64,000 nt of DNA from Pandoraea aquatica (GCF_902459565.1 NZ_CABPSN010000001.1:930001-994000); one strand, 5' to 3'. Positions 39,035-47,531 are shown, counted from the first letter of the stretch. Numbers and translations are program-made. The notes: a model not told the origin generated them from the sequence alone.

Positions 39035-40140
39035 ACCGTCGTAGGAAGACTTCGCGCGGACTGCCCCGCCGCGTGCTGCTTAATCACGGTGCTTACTATT
39101 TTTTCGCGCCTCAACCGACGCGCAACCCGTGGACCGGCAAGGTGCAGCGATGGATAAGGCTTTGCGCAGAGTCCGACGGCGAGTCGGTAATGCTCACGAA
39201 GCTAGGCGAGCTGCTGGGCGAGCAGAAGTTGATCACGGGCACGATGCCTTACCTGTGTGCCGAGTGGAAGGCGAACAAGCTGGGTAGATACTCTGCCGAG
39301 GTGCAGAAGGACTATGGTCGCATGGCCGACACAGTCAGTGCCGCCTTCTCCGCGTTCACCGTCGCGCAGGTGAAGACCAAGACCTGCGCTGACTTTCTTC
39401 GGGCGAACTTCGCCGACAAACCCAACACCGCCCAGAAGTACGCCAACGTACTTCGCAAGATGTTCCGCTATGCGATCAGCGAGATGGGGCTTCGAGATGA
39501 CAATCCGTGCGATCAGTTGGACCTATCCGACTACGAGACCAAACGGCGCGAGAAGCTGCCAACGCACGAGCAGTTTGGCGCCATCCGTACTGCTGCCCTC
39601 ATGGGTGACGACGGACTACCAACTGAGTCAGGCCCGACGTTTCAATGCATCATGGACATGGCCTACCTGTGCTGGCAGCGCGGCGTCGACATTAGAACGC
39701 TCAAGGAAAGCCAGATCGACGACACCGCTGGGGTGATTCGCTTCAAGCCGTCAAAAACGGCGAAAACGAGTGGCAAGGTGCTTGACATCGCGATGACTCC
39801 CGCGATTCAGCGCGTCATTGACCGTGCGAGGGCCATCAAGCGGACAAGGAAGATGATCAGCCCATACCTTTTTCCAACGCGCGACAAGACGCCTTACACG
39901 AAATCGGGCCTGAACTCGGCATGGGTTCGCGCTCGCACACGCGCGAAGATCGTTGATGACATCCTATTCCGGGACCTTCGAGCCTTGGGGGCGACCGACG
40001 CGGCGAAGGCCGGGAGCCAGCGGACAGAGATTCAACGCCGTCTCGCCCACACCAGCGGGAAGACAAGTGAAATTTACATCAAAGAGGCGATACCGGAGAC
40101 ATCCCGAATGGACGTCAAATTGCCCTGGGAATCCGCCTAA
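39031..40140 (+). CDS. int: Tyrosine-type integrase
   Basis: 369 residues. N-terminal arm-binding region, SAM-like core-binding domain (about 75-165; TCADFLRANFADKPNTAQKYANVLRKMFRYA) and catalytic domain (about 190-369): Arg in LCWQRGVDIRTLK, box II FRDLRALGATDAAKAG (His of HxxR replaced by Arg), RRLAHTSGKTSEIYIK with His and the Tyr nucleophile. Positioned 116 bases from the tRNA fragment at the right end, as expected for att-proximal integrases. Confidence 0.93.
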   Translation: MNRRRKTSRGLPRRVLLNHGAYYFFAPQPTRNPWTGKVQRWIRLCAESDGESVMLTKLGELLGEQKLITGTMPYLCAEWKANKLGRYSAEVQKDYGRMADTVSAAFSAFTVAQVKTKTCADFLRANFADKPNTAQKYANVLRKMFRYAISEMGLRDDNPCDQLDLSDYETKRREKLPTHEQFGAIRTAALMGDDGLPTESGPTFQCIMDMAYLCWQRGVDIRTLKESQIDDTAGVIRFKPSKTAKTSGKVLDIAMTPAIQRVIDRARAIKRTRKMISPYLFPTRDKTPYTKSGLNSAWVRARTRAKIVDDILFRDLRALGATDAAKAGSQRTEIQRRLAHTSGKTSEIYIKEAIPETSRMDVKLPWESA

Positions 40141-40256
40141 TACATGTCTGGAAGGCTATACGACACGGGCCTTTTCGGCGCGCAAAAACTGAGCAAGTTT
40201 TAGGCGGTTCTCACGCAAACCCAAGGGACATGGGGTTTTCCGGCGAGTGCGGCCCC

Positions 40257-40303
<47 letters not shown>

Positions 40304-40310
40304 GAATTGA

Positions 40311-40348
40311 AAAACCCGCACAGTCTTTGGCTGTGCGGGTTTTTTCGT
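40311..40348 (+). terminator. tRNA-downstream terminator
   Basis: AAAACCCGCACAG / CTGTGCGGGTTTT with a 7-base loop and a T6 run. It follows the tRNA fragment by a few bases, so it is the native terminator of that tRNA gene. Its 3' half is repeated at 59555. Confidence 0.85.
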
Positions 40349-40351
40349 TTG
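40326..40351 (+). repeat. 26-bp direct repeat, left copy (att of element 2)
   Basis: Begins TTTGGCTGTGCGGG and runs to TTCGTTTG at 40351. An identical 26-bp copy is at 59555-59580. The left copy is the 3' half of an intact terminator; the right copy lacks the 5' half. This fits a target duplication from site-specific integration. Confidence 0.7.
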
Positions 40352-40445
40352 GGTTAGCTCGTTGATTCGTACAGCTCAATACTAGACGATTGCCAAACAA
40401 GCGCGACTATCGCCGTGTCTGAAAGATGGGCCGCCGCCGAATCGC

Positions 40446-40718
40446 CTTGGCGTCAAAGCACTGGTCTTCGACGTTTATGGCACATGCACCGACTATTGGT
40501 CGACGATTCTGGACAACGGCAAGACATTCAATCGCGTGAACGGTGTGGATGTCGACTGGGCGTCAGTCGCCAAGGCGTGGTACGGCCTGTACCCCGACAC
40601 GTTCCGCGAGGTCGTTTCCGGGGCACATCCGTGGCAAAGTCCGTCGCTGCTGCGAGAAGAGGCGCTTGCGCGCGTGTTGCAGCGTCAGGGCTATTCGCTC
40701 GAACCGCGTCAGACCGCC
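40446..40718 (+). pseudogene. Haloacid dehalogenase type II fragment
   Basis: The frame from 40446 encodes GVKALVFDVYGTCTDYWSTI with the HAD motif I (DVYGT) and continues as DWASVAKAWYGLYPDTFRE, homologous to the N-terminal 90 residues of 2-haloacid dehalogenases. No start codon is present and homology stops near 40718, just before the fibre gene. It is a host gene cut off by the element. No remainder is seen at the right side. Confidence 0.75.
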
Positions 40719-40764
40719 CCCTGCCCCCTTCGCCGTACGAAAGCGAGGGGGCAAGCACAACGCT

Positions 40765-41865
40765 TTAGACCGTGTAGTCCTGCACGTAGACTGTGAACGT
40801 CGGCGTACCGACGAAGCTACGGCTGGCAAAGTAGAGCGTCTGCGGCGTCACGAAGGGCAGTTCGTCATACACCACATGTCCGAATCCCGGCGTCACACAG
40901 GTGTTCGAACTCTGTGCCACGCCGAGCTGCGACGCCGCCGACGCCACGAACAAAGACATGTTCGCGTTAGCCACCGTATTGACGATACCGAGACCCAGCG
41001 TCGACTTCTTCGCATTGCGAGGCACGGCCGACGCCACGCTGAACGCGGCGAAGGTCTCGCTGACGGTGGACGTGTTGAAGATAGCCCCCGGGACCACCGT
41101 CACGCGCCGGTCGACCAATTGGCAAACCGCGAACTTTGACGAGGCGACCGGCAACACGCCAACGAGCGCCGATGCGGTGTAGCCCTGTGGCATGTTCGAG
41201 CCACCGTACACCTCAGGCACAGTCGCCGACGTCGCATCAACGCCGAGCAGCGCCACGTTCTTCGTGGTCGGGTTGAAGATGGCATATACGCCAACGAAGC
41301 CCGTCACCGGCGGGCTGCCCGCATCCATGCCACCGGCGCCAGTCGACGTCAGATTGATAGCTGCACTGACGTTCGCCAAGGCATATCGTGCCGAGCTACC
41401 GAGCGCGGCTTCCACGATCAGTTCCGTCGCAGTGAAAGTCGCCGTTGCCGAAGCGGTGGTAACCGACAAGCTCGCATTGCGAGACTGGCCGACAACGCCC
41501 ACCGAATTGCTCAGCGGCGCGAACATTGCGTTTGCCTGGCCGAGTTGGATCGCGTGCTGGCTCTGCGTGGCCTGCGCGACCTGCTGCGCGCCCCCCGTGC
41601 AATCGAGCAGAACCCAACACAGGTTCCCCGAGTTCAGCAGCGCTCCAATATAGGACACGAGCGTCACGTTGCCGCCAGCGATGATTTCGTTGCCCTGAAG
41701 CGGCTGACCGCCCAGGCCATAAATTGGCGATACCTCGAGGCCATCCGGCGAATAAGTGGCGTCGCCAGTATTGGTGGCAGTTGCCGGGAAACGCTGGAAG
41801 ATGCCGCTGAGCGTCGGGAGCGCTGCCATCGGCAGTTGATTGGAAGCTACATAAGCCGTCGTCAT
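40765..41865 (-). CDS. Tail fibre protein 1
   Basis: 366 residues. Middle region (about 125-245), with SRNASLSVTTASATATFTATE, ALANVSAAINLTSTGAGG and MPQGYTASALVGVLPV, is clearly related to fibre 2 (44278-45285). N-terminal NEIIAGGNVTLVSYIGALLN differs. Probably the receptor-binding fibre of the tailocin. The gene is separated from the rest of the leftward operon by plus-strand genes and has a terminator-like hairpin just before it. Confidence 0.78.
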   Translation of the reverse strand: MTTAYVASNQLPMAALPTLSGIFQRFPATATNTGDATYSPDGLEVSPIYGLGGQPLQGNEIIAGGNVTLVSYIGALLNSGNLCWVLLDCTGGAQQVAQATQSQHAIQLGQANAMFAPLSNSVGVVGQSRNASLSVTTASATATFTATELIVEAALGSSARYALANVSAAINLTSTGAGGMDAGSPPVTGFVGVYAIFNPTTKNVALLGVDATSATVPEVYGGSNMPQGYTASALVGVLPVASSKFAVCQLVDRRVTVVPGAIFNTSTVSETFAAFSVASAVPRNAKKSTLGLGIVNTVANANMSLFVASAASQLGVAQSSNTCVTPGFGHVVYDELPFVTPQTLYFASRSFVGTPTFTVYVQDYTV

Positions 41866-41892
41866 ATTCTTTCCTAATTTAGTAGTACTTAC

Positions 41893-41920
41893 AAAATAAA
41901 ACCGACCAGGGTGTCGGTTA
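41893..41920 (-). terminator. Intrinsic terminator upstream of fibre 1
   Basis: Minus strand: AACCGAC-ACCCTG-GTCGGTT followed by TTATTTTG. It lies about 30 bases before the fibre 1 start and would stop leftward read-through unless antitermination occurs. Confidence 0.65.
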
Positions 41921-41977
41921 CCTTAAGTTCCGGGACCACGACGAAGATTTCGCCAGTGCCGCGCTAGCACTTTTGGA

Positions 41978-42021
41978 CTGACAACTTACGTCGCGCCGGT
42001 ATACTGTTTTTTTATACAGCA
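41978..42021 (+). promoter_or_regulatory. Rightward promoter overlapping a LexA (SOS) box
   Basis: CTGACA (41978-41983), 16 bp, TATACT (42000-42005) is close to a consensus sigma-70 promoter. The sequence TACTGTTTTTTTATACAGCA (42002-42021) fits CTGT-N8-ACAG. Binding of LexA would cover the -10 and start site. It faces the small genes at 42072 and 42439. Confidence 0.8.
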
Positions 42022-42071
42022 TTTATCAAACACATCTCGGAATCAATCAAGCCATGCGAAATCGATCTGAC

Positions 42072-42311
42072 ATGAAATTCATCGTCGTCCCTTTCCGTAA
42101 AGGGCCGGACGGTAATTTGCTGCCCGCCGAAGTCCGATCAGCCGGTACCGACGTCGGGGCGGTTCGTGTAGCGCACTCGATGCGCGAGAGGCACGCTGGA
42201 GTTGCCGCCTACGAAGTTCTATTCGATCCCGAAACGGGCGCGATGTACGCGCCCAAGGTCCTCTTTCAGCACGGCCGCGTACCAGCGCTCGACGAGCATG
42301 CGACGGCTTAG
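42072..42311 (+). CDS. Small protein under SOS-type promoter
   Basis: 79 residues from the ATG at 42072 (an ATG at 42054 is an alternative). Sequence MKFIVVPFRKGPDGNLLPAE with a beta-rich core and FDPETGAMYAPKVLFQHG. No motif is recognised. It is the first gene after the LexA-box promoter and the only plus-strand genes inside the leftward tailocin cluster, so it may help trigger tailocin production or act as an SOS response protein. Confidence 0.65.
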   Translation: MKFIVVPFRKGPDGNLLPAEVRSAGTDVGAVRVAHSMRERHAGVAAYEVLFDPETGAMYAPKVLFQHGRVPALDEHATA

Positions 42312-42438
42312 CAGACACGGAAATCTGCACCGGTGAACTGCGATTTATCTCAGATGACCGTGAGTTCGAGGCTCGCTATTCTGGCAACACGTCGAAAGCA
42401 TCTTTCCTCAAGCACTCACTGAAATCCGGAGATTGATC

Positions 42439-42561
42439 ATGCCCCTCGCAGCCCTCACTTATCTTGGTGCAAAGTGCGCCGTCGGTGCCGGTGCCCTCGT
42501 CGGCGTACTCAAAGTGAACTCGATGGTTTTTGACTACGCGCTTTCATTGATCGGCGGCTGA
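42439..42561 (+). CDS. 40-residue hydrophobic peptide
   Basis: MPLAALTYLGAKCAVGAGAL followed by a short hydrophobic end, from an ATG with GGAGA 9 bases upstream. Hydrophobic, single likely membrane segment. It follows the SOS-type gene with a 127-base gap and is followed by a hairpin terminator. Such SOS-driven peptides can be toxins, but this is only an analogy. Confidence 0.45.
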   Translation: MPLAALTYLGAKCAVGAGALVGVLKVNSMVFDYALSLIGG

Positions 42562-42590
42562 GTGTCCAGTTGAGTACTCAAAACCACGCA

Positions 42591-42626
42591 CTAAAAAGAT
42601 AACAACAACTATCTTTTTAGTTGTTT
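42591..42626. terminator. Bidirectional terminator
   Basis: An 11-bp perfect stem CTAAAAAGATA / TATCTTTTTAG with an 8-base loop, then TTGTTTTG on the plus strand. It separates the rightward small genes from the leftward lysis cassette. Confidence 0.65.
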
Positions 42627-42634
42627 TGATCACT

Positions 42635-43120
42635 TTAATTATCTTTTTTCGTCAACGCATCGTAGCTCCGCTCACAGGCAAGTCCTGCGATGTGGGCATC
42701 GTCAGCGAATTTAGCGAGCGCTCCCGCAGCTTCGTCAGTCCGATTGAGCAGCCCTGAGAGCATATCGAGGGGATCTTCTCCTCCATCGGTTGGCGCGCTT
42801 CCGCTGGCAGCGGAGGAACGTCGTGCGGCAACGACGTACTGGCCGAGTTGCTTGCGCAGCCCGTCAGCGACGAGATCAGAAGTACGAGCGGCAGCATTCG
42901 CGGCATCGGCAGATCTTTTTGCATCGATCGATATCCCAGCCAGCGTTTGCGTCGTCTGGCGATAGAGGTTGTTGGCAGCGGTGAGGTCGCCGATCCGCTT
43001 GGCTTGCAAAGCAACCGTTGCCGACTGACCGGCGTCATGGCGCCCCTTCCAATAGCCACCGCCAGCAGCCAGCACGATGGCGAGCAATAGCCCGCCCCAC
43101 AGGCGAGGATCGAACCACAT
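42635..43120 (-). CDS. Rz: Inner-membrane spanin Rz
   Basis: 161 residues from the ATG at 43120, which shares one base with the endolysin stop. MWFDPRLWGGLLLAIVLAAGG is an N-terminal signal anchor, followed by periplasmic helical coil (KRIGDLTAANNLYRQTTQTL). DUF2514-type Rz. Works with Rz1 to fuse the membranes during lysis. Confidence 0.85.
   Translation of the reverse strand: MWFDPRLWGGLLLAIVLAAGGGYWKGRHDAGQSATVALQAKRIGDLTAANNLYRQTTQTLAGISIDAKRSADAANAAARTSDLVADGLRKQLGQYVVAARRSSAASGSAPTDGGEDPLDMLSGLLNRTDEAAGALAKFADDAHIAGLACERSYDALTKKDN
42652..42906 (-). CDS. Rz1: Outer-membrane spanin Rz1 (embedded in Rz)
   Basis: 84 residues in another frame of Rz. MPRMLPLVLLISSLTGCASN is a lipoprotein signal with lipobox (LTGC); the mature part has LPHDVPPLPAEARQP, the Pro-rich stretch typical of Rz1. 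Full overlap with the Rz gene is a known arrangement. Confidence 0.82.
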   Translation of the reverse strand: MPRMLPLVLLISSLTGCASNSASTSLPHDVPPLPAEARQPMEEKIPSICSQGCSIGLTKLRERSLNSLTMPTSQDLPVSGATMR

Positions 43121-43596
43121 CACATTGAACCTCCGGCCTTCACATACTGTTGAAGCAACGGCGCGAGCGCGTGCTCCATCTGACCGTAACCCGCGCCGGG
43201 CAAACTGGCCCAGATGTTTCTGCACTTCGAAATCGCCGACTCGATCCTTCCCGCCATGATGTCGGGCAGCGCACCGCGCTCGCAAATCTGCTGTATCGCG
43301 ATCTTGTCCTGACTCACGGGCGAGAAATCCGGCAGGCCCAATTGCCGCTTGTACACGTCGTAATAGCGCGAGAGCAACTGATACCGCCCAGCCGCCGTCG
43401 ACCACACATTGAAGCGCGAGATCCACACCGATTTCCTCGGATGGTCCGCGTAGCTGGTGAACGTCCCACCGCCGACGATCACGTTGTAGCCGTCGTCCGA
43501 ACCTGCGATGCGTGATGTGAATTCGGACCACGCCAGCATGTCGAGGAACGCGCACACGTTCTGATCACTTGCCATGACCAAGTCAATCCGAGCCAT
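43120..43596 (-). CDS. R: Endolysin (lambda R-like transglycosylase)
   Basis: 158 residues. FLDMLAWSEF, GYNVIVGGGTFTSYADHPRK, STAAGRYQLLSRYYDVYKRQLGL and NIWASLPGAGYGQ are the same motifs as lambda R endolysin (GH104). Catalytic Glu is in AWSE. No signal peptide, so it depends on the holin. A strong AGGGGAGGGG precedes the ATG. Confidence 0.95.
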   Translation of the reverse strand: MARIDLVMASDQNVCAFLDMLAWSEFTSRIAGSDDGYNVIVGGGTFTSYADHPRKSVWISRFNVWSTAAGRYQLLSRYYDVYKRQLGLPDFSPVSQDKIAIQQICERGALPDIMAGRIESAISKCRNIWASLPGAGYGQMEHALAPLLQQYVKAGGSM

Positions 43597-43663
43597 GTCC
43601 CCTCCCCTTGTTCAAGCGCGACGCCGGTCTGCCCAACGAGTATGAGAACTTCATGACCATCGC

Positions 43664-43957
43664 TCATCCCTTCCCGCTTCGAAACGATCCTGCGCGACGC
43701 TTCAGCTGCAATTCGATGAACTGCGCGCCGACCGTACCAAGCACACTGCCAATGCCAAGCAGCGCCAGCGGCGGAATGTCCGGTATCTGGATGAGTGCGA
43801 CGCCCGCGATCATCGAAGCACCTGCGCCCAAAATCGCGCGGCCGACAATCAGCCGCCACGTCAAAATCTCATCGCTGACGAGCAGCTTCCCTACGCCCAT
43901 CACAGCGCCCAATACCAAAAGACCCAGAATCGTCCAGGTAGTCTTGTGGTCGTCCAT
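43664..43957 (-). CDS. Holin
   Basis: 97 residues with two to three hydrophobic helices (about 9-25, 37-57, 63-80) and a basic tail, immediately upstream of the endolysin. Typical small class II/III-like holin (Phage_holin_8-like). It forms lesions in the inner membrane to release the endolysin. GGGGAA precedes the ATG. Confidence 0.82.
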   Translation of the reverse strand: MDDHKTTWTILGLLVLGAVMGVGKLLVSDEILTWRLIVGRAILGAGASMIAGVALIQIPDIPPLALLGIGSVLGTVGAQFIELQLKRRAGSFRSGKG

Positions 43958-44060
43958 CGATAATTCCCCGCTTACGAAAGAATGACGCCGCCCGCGCGCG
44001 TAGATGCGGCAGGCGGCGAGACGAGTGTGTTTTCTCGTTGACCGTAGCCAGCATGGCGCA

Positions 44061-44270
44061 TCAGGGCGCTGCGTCTGGCCCGGCTGGTTGGATCATCCAC
44101 AGCCGCGAGCGGGCGTAAGCATCGATTTTGTCGAGAAACGCGTCGTACCGCGGATCATTGCTTTGAACAACGCCCTGGTGCCGGTACACCTCTGGATCAC
44201 CGACACCCCCAAGAAGCGCAACGACCTCCTCTTCGGTTTGGTCAAAAAATTGCACGTAAATCCGTTCCAT
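44061..44270 (-). CDS. Small protein downstream of fibre 2
   Basis: 69 residues from the ATG at 44270 (GAGGTGACT before it). MERIYVQFFDQTEEEVVALLGG then RYDAFLDKIDAYARSRLWM. In many phages a short protein of this place acts as a fibre chaperone; that is an inference. Separated from the holin gene by about 100 bases. Confidence 0.65.
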   Translation of the reverse strand: MERIYVQFFDQTEEEVVALLGGVGDPEVYRHQGVVQSNDPRYDAFLDKIDAYARSRLWMIQPAGPDAAP

Positions 44271-44277
44271 AGTCACC

Positions 44278-45285
44278 TCAGAATCGATAGCCAATTACCC
44301 CGACTGAGTACGTCGGCGATCCTCCGCCAGACACCCGGCGGCTATAAAGTGTCTGGGTAGCGACAATCGGCACCCAGCCGTTTGCTGTGCGCCCCGTGCC
44401 GACAACCGGGAGAAGGCCGTCGCAGACAAGCAACGCGCTTCCCAACGCATCTGACGCAACATCGAGTTCCATCGTGATGTTTGCCGTTCCATTTGAAATC
44501 GACGAAACGACGTTCACGGCGACCGCCCCCGGTGCGACAACAGCCCCAACAGGAAAACTCGTAAAGGTGGACTGATTTGTCGTGGTCGAAAGCACATTGA
44601 CCGCGGCAAACGAAATGTCTCGGTCGCGCAAAATGCAAGGGGTGAACTGCCTGGAGGCGTTGGTCAGGAAAATCCCGCGCAGCGACGAAGCCGTGTATCC
44701 CGTCGGCATGTTTGCCCCGGGATAGATTTCAGTAGGGGTGCCCGTCACATTCCAACCGAGCATCGCTTTCGCACCGGTAGCAGGGTTGTAAATGAGATAC
44801 AACGCCACGAAGCCGGTTGCCGGCGCAGTGCCCGTGTCCATGCCCCCCGCGCCAGTAGTGGCGAGATTGATCGACGCACTGACACCAGACAGGCAGTATT
44901 TGAGACCACCAAGCGCGGACGAGACAACAACCTCGTCGGCTGTGAATGTCGCGCTCGAAGCAACAGTCGTGATCGTCATTGCCGCGTTACGACTGGCCCC
45001 TGCGACGCCGACGGATCGAGCGCTAACGGCCGCTTTCAGATTCGCAAGAAGCGTGGCCGTCGTGCCGTCGTCGACTGCGTTCTGCCCTGTCGTGTCGACG
45101 ATCAGTTGCGCCAGAACGGCCGCCATGATGCTGGACTGCCGCCAGACCTTGTTCACCTGCGCGGACTGGGCCGTTCCCGCCTGAAAGCCTGACGCCAGAA
45201 GCGCGCTCAGCGCTGCGTAGTCCGCTTGTGAAAGTACATTCGCCGAGGCACCGCTAGCGAAAGCCAGGAAATCGTTTGTGGTCAT
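44278..45285 (-). CDS. Tail fibre protein 2
   Basis: 335 residues. N-terminal MTTNDFLAFASGASANVLSQADYAALSALL is a common baseplate-attachment start; the middle (about 90-215) SRNAAMTITTVASSATFTADE and MPTGYTASSLRG is homologous to fibre 1; the C-terminus ends in a distinct beta-rich tip. The second receptor-binding protein of the tailocin. A terminator stands between it and the baseplate gene upstream. Confidence 0.82.
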   Translation of the reverse strand: MTTNDFLAFASGASANVLSQADYAALSALLASGFQAGTAQSAQVNKVWRQSSIMAAVLAQLIVDTTGQNAVDDGTTATLLANLKAAVSARSVGVAGASRNAAMTITTVASSATFTADEVVVSSALGGLKYCLSGVSASINLATTGAGGMDTGTAPATGFVALYLIYNPATGAKAMLGWNVTGTPTEIYPGANMPTGYTASSLRGIFLTNASRQFTPCILRDRDISFAAVNVLSTTTNQSTFTSFPVGAVVAPGAVAVNVVSSISNGTANITMELDVASDALGSALLVCDGLLPVVGTGRTANGWVPIVATQTLYSRRVSGGGSPTYSVGVIGYRF

Positions 45286-45294
45286 GTCTTACCC

Positions 45295-45320
45295 ATAAAA
45301 AAAGCCGCCCGAAGGCGGCT
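45295..45320 (-). terminator. Intrinsic terminator between baseplate gene and fibre 2
   Basis: Minus strand: AGCCGCC-TTCG-GGCGGCT followed by TTTTTTTATGGG. UUCG loop. It lies about 10 bases before the fibre 2 start. Confidence 0.8.
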
Positions 45321-45339
45321 GATGGAACTGAGAAGTGAA

Positions 45340-46002
45340 TCAGAGCGGTGTTGCCCACGCGCCGACGTCAAAACCGGCGACATACTCGTTCGACACGTCG
45401 AACCCGAAAATCGGCGAGTCGTTGACTGACGTGACGATGTAGAAGTTAATCCGAACGGACTGCGGCTTGATCGGGATATACCCGCCTGACAGCAGCGCGA
45501 GAAAAAGGGCCGAAGGAATCTTGCCGGAAATGCCGACCGTGATCGACATGTCCTGATTGTCCTGAATAAACACGTGGGTGCCGGTGTTGAAAATCTGGCC
45601 GAGAATCGCCTTCGATCCCGCCAGCGTTCCATCCCAATGGTTCGCGCCGATACGCGCTCGGATGAGAAGCCGGCAGGTCTCGTCATCCAGCGTCGTCAAC
45701 CCTGTGTCCGGATCGAACGGACCTCTCCATACCCCTTGATCGAAGCCTAGCCCCGCCATATCGAACGAGAAGTACACCCCGGACAACGGTGCACGGATGT
45801 GGCGGGACACACCCACCCACAGCCCCACGTCGTCGAGCTGCTTCCCTACAGCGCGGTCCAGATCAAAACGTGCGGGCAGGCTTGAGAGCGCATTCTTCAC
45901 GTCGACAAAGCACTGCGTGACTGCACGAACCATCGCCGCATAGCGCGGCTTGTCCGCATGCTCAGACGTGATCTTTCCGGTGTAATCGGTAATGTCAGCC
46001 AT
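45340..46002 (-). CDS. Baseplate protein (DUF2612)
   Basis: 220 residues of the DUF2612 type: MADITDYTGKITSEHADKPRYAAMV, RAVGKQLDDVGLWVGVSR, LTTLDDETCRLLIRARIGANHWDGT. Located between the J/gp47-like baseplate protein and the fibre, so it probably links fibres to the wedge (role of P2 I). Confidence 0.9.
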   Translation of the reverse strand: MADITDYTGKITSEHADKPRYAAMVRAVTQCFVDVKNALSSLPARFDLDRAVGKQLDDVGLWVGVSRHIRAPLSGVYFSFDMAGLGFDQGVWRGPFDPDTGLTTLDDETCRLLIRARIGANHWDGTLAGSKAILGQIFNTGTHVFIQDNQDMSITVGISGKIPSALFLALLSGGYIPIKPQSVRINFYIVTSVNDSPIFGFDVSNEYVAGFDVGAWATPL

Positions 46003-46003
46003 A

Positions 46004-47185
46004 TCAAACCGGTGTCAAAGTGATGCTGGCAGGCGTGCACGTTGCGGCCTGATTGAACGCAAGTGGCACGTCCGGGGAGCCAGCCCCAGTCGGGCCGCTC
46101 AACGTGAGGGATTTGATCTTGAACGTGGTCGCCCCCGGCACGCTCTTGGCGGCCGCAATGCACGCGTCCCACTCGACGACGCCGGGCGTGCCGCCGCCAA
46201 TCGCCACAGCGTTGATGTAGTCCGAGATGGCCTGCTGAACCGACTGACCGATGGCCGTAGTGAACCCGGCAAGGGCGTTGAACTGCACCACCGCTGTCAT
46301 CGCCTGGGGCACGGGCCGATAGAACCGGATGACGATTGGACGCCCGTACACGTCGTTGACGCTGACGGCTGTCGTCCCGTATGTGCCTCCGCCCGGCCCC
46401 TTCTTCGCAGCGATCGCATTCGCGATAGCCATCGCGTCGCCCCCCTCTACAACCAACGAGATGGTGTGCGGCGGCAACGTGTTCGCGTCAGTGGCATTGG
46501 TGTCGTTCTCATAACCGGCGCATCGCGTCACACCCTGCACATTGGCCACGGCACCGATCGTCCCCTCGAACACCGTCAGCGACGGAATCGCGGTCGACGT
46601 CTTTTGACGAGCACGCAGCGCAGCGTCCGACTCGACGGGTGCCCCTGTCGTTGCGGACGTCAGGTTCGTCACCGTCTGCCAGCCGCGCGTGGGCGTCACG
46701 ATTCTGGTGATGGTACCGGCGGGCGCGCCGACTGCACCAATCTTCGTGCACGTCACCGTCACCGTCATCTGCCCCGACGGCGGAAGGGTCACGGTCGCCG
46801 GGAGGGCCCAGCTAATCTGGTTGGCATCCTGCACCAGTCCGTCGGTGATCGTCGTGCCCGCCTGACCGACGAGCAACACGTCACTGGTCGAGTACGACGC
46901 CACGTGCCGGGCAATGCCGTTGATTCTCACATTGCTCGACAAGGCAGCATCCTGCGCCGTCGCCGGACTGAAGCTGTTGTAAATGGCAAGGCTGACACTG
47001 TTGCCGTCGTTGATCGCGGAAGCGATGACAGCAAGGAACTGGCCATCCTGACTGTCCGGTTCAAGGTAGGCATCCTGACCATAAATCGCGCGAAACTGGG
47101 TCTGAAGGAAGTCCAGCACGTCGGCGTAGGTCGGCGCGTGAATGCCGGTGGCATCGATGGTGGGAGCGGTTGTCGTGATGGTCAC
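46004..47185 (-). CDS. Baseplate J/gp47-like wedge protein
   Basis: 393 residues from the GTG at 47185 overlapping the upstream stop (GTGA). IHAPTYADVLDFLQTQFRAIYGQDAYLEPDSQDGQ, the start used by baseplate J proteins, then TPTRGWQTVTNLTSATTGAPVESDAALRARQ and the C-terminal GVVEWDACIAAAKSVPGATTFKI. It forms the baseplate wedge with the gp25/W-like protein. Confidence 0.93.
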   Translation of the reverse strand: MTITTTAPTIDATGIHAPTYADVLDFLQTQFRAIYGQDAYLEPDSQDGQFLAVIASAINDGNSVSLAIYNSFSPATAQDAALSSNVRINGIARHVASYSTSDVLLVGQAGTTITDGLVQDANQISWALPATVTLPPSGQMTVTVTCTKIGAVGAPAGTITRIVTPTRGWQTVTNLTSATTGAPVESDAALRARQKTSTAIPSLTVFEGTIGAVANVQGVTRCAGYENDTNATDANTLPPHTISLVVEGGDAMAIANAIAAKKGPGGGTYGTTAVSVNDVYGRPIVIRFYRPVPQAMTAVVQFNALAGFTTAIGQSVQQAISDYINAVAIGGGTPGVVEWDACIAAAKSVPGATTFKIKSLTLSGPTGAGSPDVPLAFNQAATCTPASITLTPV

Positions 47186-47529
47186 AGCGTTTCCTGTATC
47201 GTCGTTGTGCCGTAGATCGTGGTGATCGTTGCGGTCACTGTCATTGCCCGGGTGTCGGGCGCCAGGCGGCTGGCATAGTCGGTGATCTCGACGACGCCCT
47301 GCGTGCCGAGAATGCACGTCCGTATGGCGCTGTCTGCCGCACCCTGAGTGTGCTTGCCGAGCACTTTGTCCCAAGGCATGCCGACCGTGGTGTCGAGGAA
47401 CCACTCGCCACGGATCAGTCGCAGGCGAGTCGCGACAGCTTGCGCCACCGCTTCCGGCGAATTCGCCAGGAATGCGGCGGCCCCGCCGAGGACGTAATCG
47501 CCGTCAGCGTCGAGTTTTCGATATCTCAT
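47182..47529 (-). CDS. Baseplate wedge protein (gp25/W-like)
   Basis: 115 residues. MRYRKLDADGDYVLGGAAAFLANSPEAVAQAVATRLRLIRGEWFLDTTVGMPW is a pattern of W/gp25-like baseplate proteins, ending in a beta-rich part. Adjacent to the J-like gene, as expected. Confidence 0.85.
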   Translation of the reverse strand: MRYRKLDADGDYVLGGAAAFLANSPEAVAQAVATRLRLIRGEWFLDTTVGMPWDKVLGKHTQGAADSAIRTCILGTQGVVEITDYASRLAPDTRAMTVTATITTIYGTTTIQETL

Positions 47530-47531
47530 GG

